A stretch of DNA of 26,230 nt from NCBI GenBank assembly GCA_964530165.1, contig CAZGYE010000037.1, forward strand, positions 1 to 26,230. The letters are read 5' to 3'. The DNA comes from CAZGYE01 sp964530165. GTDB taxonomy: Bacteria > Planctomycetota > Planctomycetia > Planctomycetales > Planctomycetaceae. The stretch's first letter is position 1. Each line of letters begins with the position of its first letter. The notes beneath the pieces were generated by a model, which ran no database searches, was not told the origin of the DNA, and saw nothing but the letters and a program-made list of their open reading frames with translations. The translations under genes were made by a program, and so were the position numbers. Shown one piece after another: positions 15,307 through 22,738 of the stretch.

Positions 15307-16220
15307 CAGAATACTTTCCCGTCCGCTTTGGCTCCCAGGTATTGGTAGGTCCAATGGTCAATCGACTCACCAAGAAATCGGACCGCACCATCTCCCATCA
15401 GGAAAAACGCCCCGCCTTCATGCATCGACTTAAATCCCAACTCGGTGTTCCAGTTGCAAATGCGCTGGCAGTTGTTACCGCCTGTGGGGGCGCTGCGATC
15501 GCATGAGTCGTAGTTGATGGGGATCAGCGTTGAGGACAATCCCTGGCCAATGTTCGTACCGGCCCAGCCATTGTCGGCATGGCCGGAACATTCCGGACGG
15601 ACTTCGCCAAAAAAGATCGTGTTGCTGAGACCGTCCGTAATTTTTCTCAACGAGGTGCTCGTGTGCATGCGGGTAAATGCTCCGGCATAGTTGGTTGCAC
15701 TGCTGTACGAACCCAGGGCAAATGTGTTGAAGTTGGCCGAGCAGGGGCAAGCCGGGTTGTTGGCTTGCCAGCTTGGCCCCTCGCAAGCCGCGTAGTTGTG
15801 CAGCGCGTTGCCATTATACGTCTTGAAAGGGTCGCTGGGACACAGGTAGGTTTCGATGGGGATGGATGAGATCCGTTGTGTTGTCCCGGGAATCGTCTGC
15901 CCATTGGTCGTGAGCGCGTTGAAGTTGAACATGTTGTAGATGTTGGCCTCGTCAATAAAGGGCAACATCGCCATTAAGACGGTCCCTTTTCTCTCGTTGG
16001 GGTAAATGGCTCCTGGCGGCAAGACGCTGTAGACGTCCACATAATTATGCAGGGCAAGGCCAATCTGTTTGAGATTGTTGCGGCACTGAGTCTTTCTGGC
16101 CGCCTCGCGCGCCTGCTGCACCGCCGGGAGCAACAAAGCAATCAGAATCGCAATAATTGCAATCACGACCAGCAACTCGATCAGTGTAAATCCTCGACGA
16201 TTTTGGACTCGTTGGCCCAT
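15306..16220 (-). CDS. DUF1559 protein with type IV prepilin-like N-terminus
   Basis: A 304-residue protein. The N-terminus MGQRVQNRRG-FTLIELLVVIAIIAIL is a type IV prepilin/pseudopilin signal, cleaved after G10 by a prepilin peptidase and serving as a membrane helix. The DUF1559 (SBP_bac_10) domain follows, with LPPAVQQAREAARKTQCRNNLKQIGLALHNY-like residues and the C-terminal HEGGAFFLMGDGAVRFLGESID. These proteins form very large paralogous families in Planctomycetes; they are probably surface or secretion-associated pseudopilins. The ATG at 16220 (AAGGAACT upstream) is preferred over a TTG 14 codons earlier. The gene is coupled to the downstream lipoprotein. Confidence 0.95.
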   Translation of the reverse strand: MGQRVQNRRGFTLIELLVVIAIIAILIALLLPAVQQAREAARKTQCRNNLKQIGLALHNYVDVYSVLPPGAIYPNERKGTVLMAMLPFIDEANIYNMFNFNALTTNGQTIPGTTQRISSIPIETYLCPSDPFKTYNGNALHNYAACEGPSWQANNPACPCSANFNTFALGSYSSATNYAGAFTRMHTSTSLRKITDGLSNTIFFGEVRPECSGHADNGWAGTNIGQGLSSTLIPINYDSCDRSAPTGGNNCQRICNWNTELGFKSMHEGGAFFLMGDGAVRFLGESIDHWTYQYLGAKADGKVF

Positions 16221-16443
16221 GTTTCGAGTTCCTTGGAATCGATCTAAAAAGGAAGTCCTCAAGCTGGTTCACCCAATCCACCCACACCTGCCTGAAATGC
16301 CTGTCAGGAGAAAGCAACATGTCATTTTGCGTTGAACCGCAACAACACACATGTTACCAGATTCAATGAGGGAATTTCAAAAGCACCCCGGGCGTCACAT
16401 AGATCGTCGTTCACCATGCCCGGCCAAGACGGAGTGACATGCC

Positions 16444-17298
16444 ATGCGTGTTGGATACGGCGACTATCAGTATGACGTGATTGCCGACTGGGCCTGCTTG
16501 CCGGCGGGGTGGTCGTTTGGCTGGATCCCGGGCGTGGCCGTCGACAGTCGCGATCGCGTGCACGTTTACAGCCGAAGTCTCCATCCGATGATGGTCTTCG
16601 ACCGCGACGGAAACTTTCTGACCGCCTGGGGCGATGAGATTCTCAAGGACGCTCACGGCATCTACATCGACGCTGCCGACAATGTCTACTGCACCGAACG
16701 GACCACGCACTGCGTGCACAAGTTCAACGTCGATGGCGCGCTACAGTGGACGCTCGGATCGCCGGGCGTTCCCCGCCCGCCGGGGGTCCCGTTCAACCTG
16801 CCGACCGATCTGGCATTTGCACCGGACGGCTGCTTCTTTGTCAGCGACGGCTACGGCAACTTCAAGGTGCACAAGTTCTCGCCCGAGGGGGTGCTGCTCT
16901 CGAGTTGGGGTGAAGCGGGCAGCGGACCGGGGCAGTTCGATTTGGTGCACGGCGTGTGGGTCGACTCCGACTACCAGGTCTACATCTGCGACCGCGAGAA
17001 CAACCGCGTGCAGATCTTCGACGGCGACGGCAAATTTCTCAGAGAATGGCCCGGCTTTCTGCGGCCCGACAAACTCTGGTTCGACCGCGACGAAATCCTC
17101 TTCATGGCCGAGGTCGGTCACCGCGTGAGTATCCTCAATCGTGACGGCGAGGTCCTTTCACAGTGGGGCGAAGCCGGAGAAGGGCCGCATCAATTCCGCA
17201 CGTTCCCGCACGGAATTTGGGGCGACAGCCGCGGCGACCTCTACGTCAGCGAAGTGGGCTCAGATGGGCAATTGAAAAAATTCGTCCGCGCGCGGTGA
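16444..17298 (+). CDS. Cytosolic NHL-repeat six-bladed beta-propeller
   Basis: A 284-residue protein made of successive NHL-type blades: PGVAVDSRDRVHVYSR, AHGIYIDAADNVYCTER, PTDLAFAPDGCFFVSDGYGN, VHGVWVDSDYQVYICDRENNRVQIF and PHGIWGDSRGDLYVSEV, each separated by a strand such as GNFLTAWG. The layout resembles peptidyl-alpha-hydroxyglycine alpha-amidating lyase-like propellers, but no catalytic assignment can be made. There is no signal peptide, unlike most NHL proteins in this phylum, so it may be cytosolic. GGAG lies 9 nt before the ATG. It is transcribed away from the DUF1559 gene across a 223-bp interval in which I see no clear promoter or repeat. Confidence 0.88.
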   Translation: MRVGYGDYQYDVIADWACLPAGWSFGWIPGVAVDSRDRVHVYSRSLHPMMVFDRDGNFLTAWGDEILKDAHGIYIDAADNVYCTERTTHCVHKFNVDGALQWTLGSPGVPRPPGVPFNLPTDLAFAPDGCFFVSDGYGNFKVHKFSPEGVLLSSWGEAGSGPGQFDLVHGVWVDSDYQVYICDRENNRVQIFDGDGKFLREWPGFLRPDKLWFDRDEILFMAEVGHRVSILNRDGEVLSQWGEAGEGPHQFRTFPHGIWGDSRGDLYVSEVGSDGQLKKFVRAR

Positions 17299-17328
17299 GC
17301 GGCAAGTTCGGTTCTACCCGCTGGTACT

Positions 17329-17874
17329 TCACTGTGATCGGGTATTTTCTTCGATGTCCAGCAGCACGTGGATCAGCTCTGCGGCGGCCAGCAGGCCGAC
17401 GGCTGCGAATATGCCTCCGCCGAAGACGTAGAGGCCGACCATGATCGACGCCGTGCGCCCTGCGAAATCTTCCGCGTTGAAGGCGGTCATTAGTGCGCGG
17501 AAGAGGCCGGCCAGCGCGCCGACGGCGAGCAAGGCCGCCAGGAGTTTGTAAAGCGATGCAATCATCCGCAGGGTCGGGTATTTTCGACGGACGGGTTCGC
17601 CCGGATGGATCGCGCGGGTTCGCTGCGGCCCGAGCTGGAACGAAGGGACGTCGCCGACGTCGAGCTGAGGGAGCGTGACGTTTTCTTCCTCAACATCGAT
17701 CTCGTCGATTCCGCTCGGTGGAACTTGCGGTGTTGCCGGTAGGGTTGGCGATGGAGTCGGCGAGGGTGGGGCCGCCTGACACTGGGGGCACAACTGGGGC
17801 GTCGGCACTTCAGCCGGAATGGCGAAGCGCCTCTTGCAGCCGGGGCATTCCCATTCGACTCGTTTGACGGGCAT
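17329..17874 (-). CDS. Zinc-ribbon membrane protein of unknown function
   Basis: A 181-residue protein. The N-terminal zinc ribbon has CPGC (10-13) and CPQC (29-32). A Pro/Ser-rich linker and an acidic segment (IDEIDVEEENV, about 57-67) follow. Two membrane helices (about 108-127 and 142-167) end in a short charged tail. It would sit in the cytoplasmic membrane with the ribbon in the cytosol. The ATG lies 3 nt after the stop of the AroDE-like gene, so the two are surely cotranscribed. I do not recognise a named family, and no function is proposed. Confidence 0.8.
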   Translation of the reverse strand: MPVKRVEWECPGCKRRFAIPAEVPTPQLCPQCQAAPPSPTPSPTLPATPQVPPSGIDEIDVEEENVTLPQLDVGDVPSFQLGPQRTRAIHPGEPVRRKYPTLRMIASLYKLLAALLAVGALAGLFRALMTAFNAEDFAGRTASIMVGLYVFGGGIFAAVGLLAAAELIHVLLDIEENTRSQ

Positions 17875-17877
17875 TGG

Positions 17878-19341
17878 TTATTCTGTGTTGGCGAGTGCAT
17901 TGCGGAGTATTTTTGCCGGCGGCTCCTTGCCGGTGATCGCTTTGAACTGGGCGGAGACGGAATCGACGAAAATGTCGGCAGGCTCGACGATTTTGCAGGC
18001 CCGTTGACGGGCTTCACTGAGCAGCTCCGTTTCTTTCGGCAGCCGGGAGATGTCGGCGACAGTCATGTTGGGCCGCAAATAGGAGGGATTCAGCTCCCCT
18101 TTGTTGTGACCCATGACAAGAGACGGATCGGTGAGCACGACCACGTCGGCCAGCGTGTCGTACAGGGCGGCGAACGGAACGTAGCGAACGTCAAACCGTT
18201 CGGCGAGCCGCTGGGCCTGTTTGTCATTGGGCGCGGTGACGCTCAGAATTCCCTTTCGCCGGTGGATGCCGTGCGCCAGCGCCTGCGCCAAACCGCCTGC
18301 GCCGACGAGCAGAACATTGCGCCGCTCCAGCGGCCTGTCAGCCGCATTCTGTTTCCCCAGGGTTTCCTCGAGCACCTTCAACGCGCTCCGCCAGATGGTG
18401 TTGTAGGCGCGCCAGCCGTCCGCCTGTTTGAGCATCAGGTCGGTGAACTGGCTTTGTTCGGCGGCTTCTTCGGTGTGTTCGGCAAACGCAATGAGCTCTC
18501 GGCCCAACCGGGGACTGACCTTCAGCGCGTTGATTTTCAGGATGTCGAGCATCTTGGCAAGGTTGTCGAACCTGCCCAGCGCGAGCGGCAAACAACGCGT
18601 GTTGAGATCGAGTGTTTGGAGAGCGGTGTTCAACGCCCCCACCGCGATCACCTCGCCGGGACCGAGCCCCACGACACCCACGAAGCGGGTTTTGCGGTCG
18701 ATCCGCCTCCAGTCGTACACTTCATCCAGTTCGCGGACGGTTGCCTGGCCTTTGTGGGCTTCCATGCCTTTCTCCAGAGCGGCATAGATCCAGGGCGAAC
18801 CATACTTGCGGCCCAACAGCGAGAACGTCAGCCCGGCGCGGCCCAGTCCCATGCCGACCACCGGCAATTCCCGCTTCTGGCTGACTGCGGCCAACAACGG
18901 CCACGCGGCATCCAGCGTGGGCGTGGGCCAGGTGAACTTGACGACGTCGGCCTTGGCCTTGTACGCCTTGTCGAAGATTACGTCGATTTTGCCGAGCGGT
19001 TTGTCCATGCGCGTGTAGCTGATGACCCGCTTGGTCTGGCCGAACCGCGGGATGCCGCCGGCAATGTCGAGGTCCAACTCGATGTATGCCGGACCGGCGG
19101 CAATTGCCTGCCGCAACAGTTGCATTCGCTCCTCTTCGCTCCCCTTCCAATGCCCGCCGTCTTGCGGCCGTCGACACGAAATGAGCACCGGTTTCGACAC
19201 GCCGCCCAGCAGATCACCGATGTCGGGTTCTTTGATCATGTGATCGAGACACAATTCGATCAAGTCACACTGCCGCGACGCATTGAGCAGATCGACCTTC
19301 GCCAGTTTTCGGGATTCCGGGGTGACGGAGATGCAAATCAT
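17878..19341 (-). CDS. Degenerate AroD-AroE fusion (3-dehydroquinate dehydratase/shikimate dehydrogenase-like)
   Basis: A 487-residue protein with the layout of a type I dehydroquinate dehydratase (1-215) fused to a shikimate dehydrogenase (218-487). In the first domain the Schiff-base lysine (K135, DVVKFTWP), E88 and the GQ pair (198-199) remain, but the general acid/base His is Thr (SYT, T110) and the substrate Arg is Ser (S174). In the second, GAGGLAQALA (347-356) keeps the NADP loop, but the SxS motif, the catalytic Lys of NVTIPHK, Asp of GYNTD (here AYNTI) and Gln of the HQ pair (here DS, 460-461) are all absent. The fold is supported; shikimate-pathway activity is doubtful. The ATG at 19341 starts the first strand; a pyrimidine tract, not a ribosome site, precedes it. 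Confidence 0.8.
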   Translation of the reverse strand: MICISVTPESRKLAKVDLLNASRQCDLIELCLDHMIKEPDIGDLLGGVSKPVLISCRRPQDGGHWKGSEEERMQLLRQAIAAGPAYIELDLDIAGGIPRFGQTKRVISYTRMDKPLGKIDVIFDKAYKAKADVVKFTWPTPTLDAAWPLLAAVSQKRELPVVGMGLGRAGLTFSLLGRKYGSPWIYAALEKGMEAHKGQATVRELDEVYDWRRIDRKTRFVGVVGLGPGEVIAVGALNTALQTLDLNTRCLPLALGRFDNLAKMLDILKINALKVSPRLGRELIAFAEHTEEAAEQSQFTDLMLKQADGWRAYNTIWRSALKVLEETLGKQNAADRPLERRNVLLVGAGGLAQALAHGIHRRKGILSVTAPNDKQAQRLAERFDVRYVPFAALYDTLADVVVLTDPSLVMGHNKGELNPSYLRPNMTVADISRLPKETELLSEARQRACKIVEPADIFVDSVSAQFKAITGKEPPAKILRNALANTE

Positions 19342-19380
19342 GAAGGAAAACGTAAAGAGGAAAAAGAAAAAAGGCAAGCC

Positions 19381-19457
19381 CTCAGCGATCAGCTTTCAGC
19401 CATCAGCGATCAGCTGAGTGCTGAGTGCTGAGTGCTGGGTGCTGAGTGCTGAGTGCT
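19381..19457. repeat. Heptanucleotide repeat (GCTGAGT-type) at a gene end
   Basis: At least five near-perfect GCTGAGT/GCTGGGT units (19413-19457) are flanked by degenerate CAGCGATCAG units (19381-19412). On the minus strand the tract reads without stops and encodes the last residues (STQHSAPSTQHSALS) of the HlyD-type protein, whose TGA comes from the adjoining degenerate unit. A T-rich tract follows at 19457-19472 inside the gene. Confidence 0.8.
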
Positions 19458-20855
19458 TTTTTTCCCTTTTTCCTTTGGTTTTTTTCCTTCTTCGACCAGC
19501 ATCTCGCGGGCGACTTTTGTTCGCTGCTTCTTCAGTTCGTCGGCCAGGCTCGAGTGCGATTGGATTTCGACCCGAGCGCCGTCGTGAATAATATCGAGAT
19601 TGGTCAGAATGAGGTGATCGCCCGGCTGCACCCCGCCCTTGATGATCGCCAGCGATTGCAGGGTCCGTTCAACGACCACCGTTTGTCCGGTAGCCCGCCC
19701 CCGGCTCGCGGCGAACACCTTTCCACCCACGATGGCGTCGCGGGGGACAACGAGCGTCTGATTCAGGATCGGACCGTCGATGCGAGCGTGGACGAACGTG
19801 CCCGGCAGCAAGGGGACTGGCTGCTCTGTGTTTTCGACATGGACGAAGACGTTGACTGTACGTGTTCGCTCGTCGGCTTCCGGTGCCACGCGAACCACGT
19901 GTCCGATCCAACGCGCGGGAGCGGTTTCATTCTCCGCGAGCTCCACGCGCGGCTGTTCGCCGGCGCGCACTTTCGCAGCAATCTTGGCGTAATCTCTTAG
20001 CGTCACGGGGACTGGAATCTCAACCTTCGTTTTATCGATCAGCTTCACCAGCGGCTCGCCGACGCCGACGTACTGACCCTGCCCAACGAGCACCTCGCCG
20101 AGAATCCCTTCGAATGGGGGTCTCACCTCTGTGCGAGCTTCGTCGAGCCTCGCCAGACGAAGGTCGCCGCGGTGCGTTTCCATTTGGCTCAAGACTCGCT
20201 TCTTGCGGAGCGGGAAGAGTCTGTTCTCGTTCTCGGCCCGGATGAGGACCAGCTCGTACCGCTGCAGTTCCAAGTGGGCCGACGTCATTTCGCTTTCCGC
20301 GACCACATTCTTGTCGTAGAGTTTTCGGACGCGATCGTATTCCGCTTGAAACAGCTTGACGTCTTGTTGCGCTTTTTGCAGGAGGATGTTGTTGTTTTCA
20401 TCCTGCTTCTGCAGCTCCTCCAATTCCGCCTGGTCTTCGGCCATGCGGTCTTGAGCTTGGCGGACACGTTCTTGATACGGCTCCCGATCGATGCGGACCA
20501 GCAAATCACCAGGCAACCGCTGGGACTCGCCGACAGGCCGCACCGCCTGACCGATTTTCAAACGGGGATGGATTTCGACAATCTCACCCGCAACCTGGGC
20601 CGACAACACAACTTCGCGGTCTGCGCGAGCCGTTCCAAACGCCGAGATGATTTCCTGCAGATCGCAGCGTTCGACGTCGAAGACCTCGACGTTGTACGTT
20701 TTTTCGATCTGCTCGCGCGATGCAGGCGGTTGTTTCAGAGACGCCAACACCATGAACACGGCCGAGCCGCATGACAACGCAGCAATCGACAGCACAGCGC
20801 TCAGCAGTATTTTTCGCCTGCGTGGTCGGGTCGAGGCGGTGGAGTTCGGTACCAT
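19410..20855 (-). CDS. HlyD/RND-type periplasmic adaptor (membrane fusion protein)
   Basis: A 481-residue adaptor. There is one N-terminal membrane helix (about residues 16-39); two lipoyl half-motifs (about 75-125 and 240-275, QVAGEIVEIHPRLKIGQAV and PPFEGILGEVLVGQGQYVGVGEPL); a coiled-coil hairpin (about 126-235); and beta-barrel plus membrane-proximal strands (about 280-430, PGTFVHARIDG). Such adaptors link an inner-membrane pump (RND, MFS or ABC) to an outer-membrane channel. No pump or TolC-like gene is adjacent. The Lys/Glu-rich tail ends in residues encoded by a heptamer repeat, so the native C-terminus may have been extended. It is followed 68 nt later by the AroDE-like gene on the same strand. 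Confidence 0.88.
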   Translation of the reverse strand: MVPNSTASTRPRRRKILLSAVLSIAALSCGSAVFMVLASLKQPPASREQIEKTYNVEVFDVERCDLQEIISAFGTARADREVVLSAQVAGEIVEIHPRLKIGQAVRPVGESQRLPGDLLVRIDREPYQERVRQAQDRMAEDQAELEELQKQDENNNILLQKAQQDVKLFQAEYDRVRKLYDKNVVAESEMTSAHLELQRYELVLIRAENENRLFPLRKKRVLSQMETHRGDLRLARLDEARTEVRPPFEGILGEVLVGQGQYVGVGEPLVKLIDKTKVEIPVPVTLRDYAKIAAKVRAGEQPRVELAENETAPARWIGHVVRVAPEADERTRTVNVFVHVENTEQPVPLLPGTFVHARIDGPILNQTLVVPRDAIVGGKVFAASRGRATGQTVVVERTLQSLAIIKGGVQPGDHLILTNLDIIHDGARVEIQSHSSLADELKKQRTKVAREMLVEEGKKPKEKGKKSTQHSAPSTQHSALS

Positions 20856-21089
20856 TGGTCTATTCTAACAGGTCAGCCATTCTCGGTGTAGTGGGGCTGG
20901 CCGGAAGTGGATGGACAAGCGGTCCAGCTTCTGGACGGTCTTGCCGTGGTTGATCTGTGGCAAGGGGAGGGTTTGTGTCGGAAATGCTTGAAGTTGACAC
21001 TCTTCGCATGACGATCAACACAAATGAAGTTCTGCGCACCCGGTCCGCAGGGGCGTCGATGCTCCCCCGACACAGACTCGGAACGTGCC

Positions 21090-22028
21090 ATGCCGGAATT
21101 CGACGAACGCAGTATCGAACGCGTCATCAGCACCTCTCAGAAGAACTGTGGTGCAATTGCGCAGTCGCTGAATCTTTGCTTCGACCGCCAATATCGCGTT
21201 GAGATTGGGGACTCGTTTTCTTGGGATGCGGCTGCGGTTCCCGGCGAATTGGCTGGTCCCGGCTTGCTGGTGGCGTTCGAGGTCGGCGGGCAGGGTCTGC
21301 TCTGTTTCATCCCCGAAACCCTGCCGTTGCCCCAATGGTACACCCAGCCGGGCGAGAGCGAGGAATCGCGGCTGCAAACGCTCGCGATGGAATGGCCGCT
21401 GAACATGCTTCCGGATGACCTGGAAGCAAGCCAATTCAAGTCGCAGGCCGTCGATGACTTCAAGGCGGCTGCCATCGCAGCAAACCCGGCCGAACGGGCG
21501 GGAATGGTTGAGCTGTTCGTCTTCGACGAACCAACCGCCGATGACAAACGAACCGCCGATGGCCCAGACAAAGCCGAGACGGAACCTGTTTCGCAAGCAG
21601 CAACCGATGCCCAACCGATTGCCCGAATCACTCTCCTCTGCCCGGTGACGAATCCTCCGTTTGAAGCAGCAGAGAGCGGGACAGAACGGCAAGCGACGTC
21701 GCTCGCCGATCAATCCACACCGGCCGAATCGCCGGTATCCGCTGTATCCGCTCCCGCCGCCGACATGCGGTCAAGCCTACTTTCCGGCCTTCCGGTGACC
21801 GTCACCGTTCGGCTGGCCGAGAAGAAAATCGAATTAGGCCCCCTCCTGTCGCTGACGCCCGGTGCACTGATCACCTTCAACAAGTCGTGCGAAGACTTGC
21901 TGGACCTGTTCGTCAACAATCATCTTTATTGCCGCGGCGAAGCCGTCAAGATCGGCGAAAAGTTCGGTCTGAAGATCAACGAGGTCGGCGTCGAGGAAGT
22001 CCGCGAAGAGAGGGTGCTGAACATCTAA
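21090..22028 (+). CDS. FliN-like protein with C-terminal SpoA domain
   Basis: About 312 residues. The C-terminal about 80 residues (LLSGLPVTVTVRLAEKKIELGPLLSLTPGALITF, then DLFVNNHLYCRGEAVKIGEKFGLKINEV) form a SpoA domain as in FliN/FliM of the flagellar C-ring or type III secretion. The N-terminal about 150 residues form a separate alpha/beta region (GPGLLVAFEVGGQGLLCFIPETLPLPQWY) seen, to my recollection, in planctomycete FliN proteins. An acidic, Ala/Thr-rich linker (about 150-225) joins them. The start is uncertain: ATG 21090 gives MPEFDERS; ATG 21024 adds 22 unconvincing residues. Neither has a strong ribosome site. No other flagellar or secretion gene is in the window. Confidence 0.78.
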   Translation: MPEFDERSIERVISTSQKNCGAIAQSLNLCFDRQYRVEIGDSFSWDAAAVPGELAGPGLLVAFEVGGQGLLCFIPETLPLPQWYTQPGESEESRLQTLAMEWPLNMLPDDLEASQFKSQAVDDFKAAAIAANPAERAGMVELFVFDEPTADDKRTADGPDKAETEPVSQAATDAQPIARITLLCPVTNPPFEAAESGTERQATSLADQSTPAESPVSAVSAPAADMRSSLLSGLPVTVTVRLAEKKIELGPLLSLTPGALITFNKSCEDLLDLFVNNHLYCRGEAVKIGEKFGLKINEVGVEEVREERVLNI

Positions 22029-22110
22029 TGCGGTTTTGTCACATCCTCTAGTTGTCGCGACATGCTCCTGCTAGCATACACGGTTGTTTCTGTTGCGGGA
22101 TGACCGGACC

Positions 22111-22698
22111 ATGATCTTCGTGCTCGACAACTACGATTCGTTCACGTACAACCTGGTGCAGCGCCTGGGCGAAATCGACGCCGGGCTGGAGATCCGCGTG
22201 GTCCGCAACGACCAAATTGCCGTCGAGCAAATCGAGGCCCTGCATCCGGAACGCATCATCATTTCTCCCGGCCCGTGCACTCCCAAGGAAGCGGGACTTT
22301 CGAAGAAGGTGATTGCCCATTTCGGGTCGAAGATCCCCTTGCTTGGCGTTTGTTTGGGACATCAATGTATTGCCGAAGTTTATCACGGCGAGGTTGTTCG
22401 GGCCGATCGGCTGATGCACGGGAAGGTCTCCATGATTCATCACGACGGCCGAGGAATCTTTCTCGGTTTGCCGAGCCCGTTCCAGGCCACGCGTTACCAC
22501 AGCCTCGTTGTCCCCGAGGAGTCGCTGTCCGACGAGCTAGAGGTTTGCGCGTGGACCGACGACCCCGATCATTCCCGCGAACTGATGGGCTTCCGACACC
22601 GGCGGTATCCGGTCCACGGCGTTCAGTTTCATCCCGAAAGTTTCTTGACCGACGAAGGCGCCAACATGTTGAGGAACTTTCTGATGATTGACCGCTGA
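22111..22698 (+). CDS. trpG: Anthranilate/aminodeoxychorismate synthase glutaminase (TrpG/PabA)
   Basis: A 195-residue class I glutamine amidotransferase. It hydrolyses glutamine and delivers ammonia to a chorismate-using partner (TrpE or PabB). Marks: LDNYDSFTYNLVQ at the N-terminus, SPGPCTP (52-58), nucleophile C81 in GVCLGHQ, and H174/E176 in FHPESF. TrpG and PabA cannot be told apart by sequence alone and one protein may serve both. The ATG at 22111 was chosen because the protein then begins at the conserved IFVLDNYDS strand; an upstream ATG would add 9 unlikely residues. No trpE or pabB is adjacent. moeA follows after 40 nt that contain partial heptamers (GTCAATC). Confidence 0.93.
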   Translation: MIFVLDNYDSFTYNLVQRLGEIDAGLEIRVVRNDQIAVEQIEALHPERIIISPGPCTPKEAGLSKKVIAHFGSKIPLLGVCLGHQCIAEVYHGEVVRADRLMHGKVSMIHHDGRGIFLGLPSPFQATRYHSLVVPEESLSDELEVCAWTDDPDHSRELMGFRHRRYPVHGVQFHPESFLTDEGANMLRNFLMIDR

Positions 22699-22738
22699 GA
22701 GCTGTCAATCGTCGCTTCTTGAATCGTCAATCAGAAAA

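Noticed and set aside
17878..19341. Calling the gene a normal bifunctional aroDE
   Set aside because: The fold and domain order fit, but key catalytic residues are missing in both domains, so no gene symbol was given.
18004..19431. 475-codon open frame antisense to the AroDE-like gene
   Set aside because: Composition follows from the codon bias of the minus-strand gene, which has clear homology and structure; the antisense product shows no recognisable domain.
20994..20999. TTGACA as a -35 box for the FliN-like gene
   Set aside because: No acceptable -10 box occurs 16-18 bp downstream.
22050..22076. Small dyads (TGTCGCGACA and ATGCT/AGCAT) before trpG as operators
   Set aside because: They are short and match no known site, so chance cannot be excluded.
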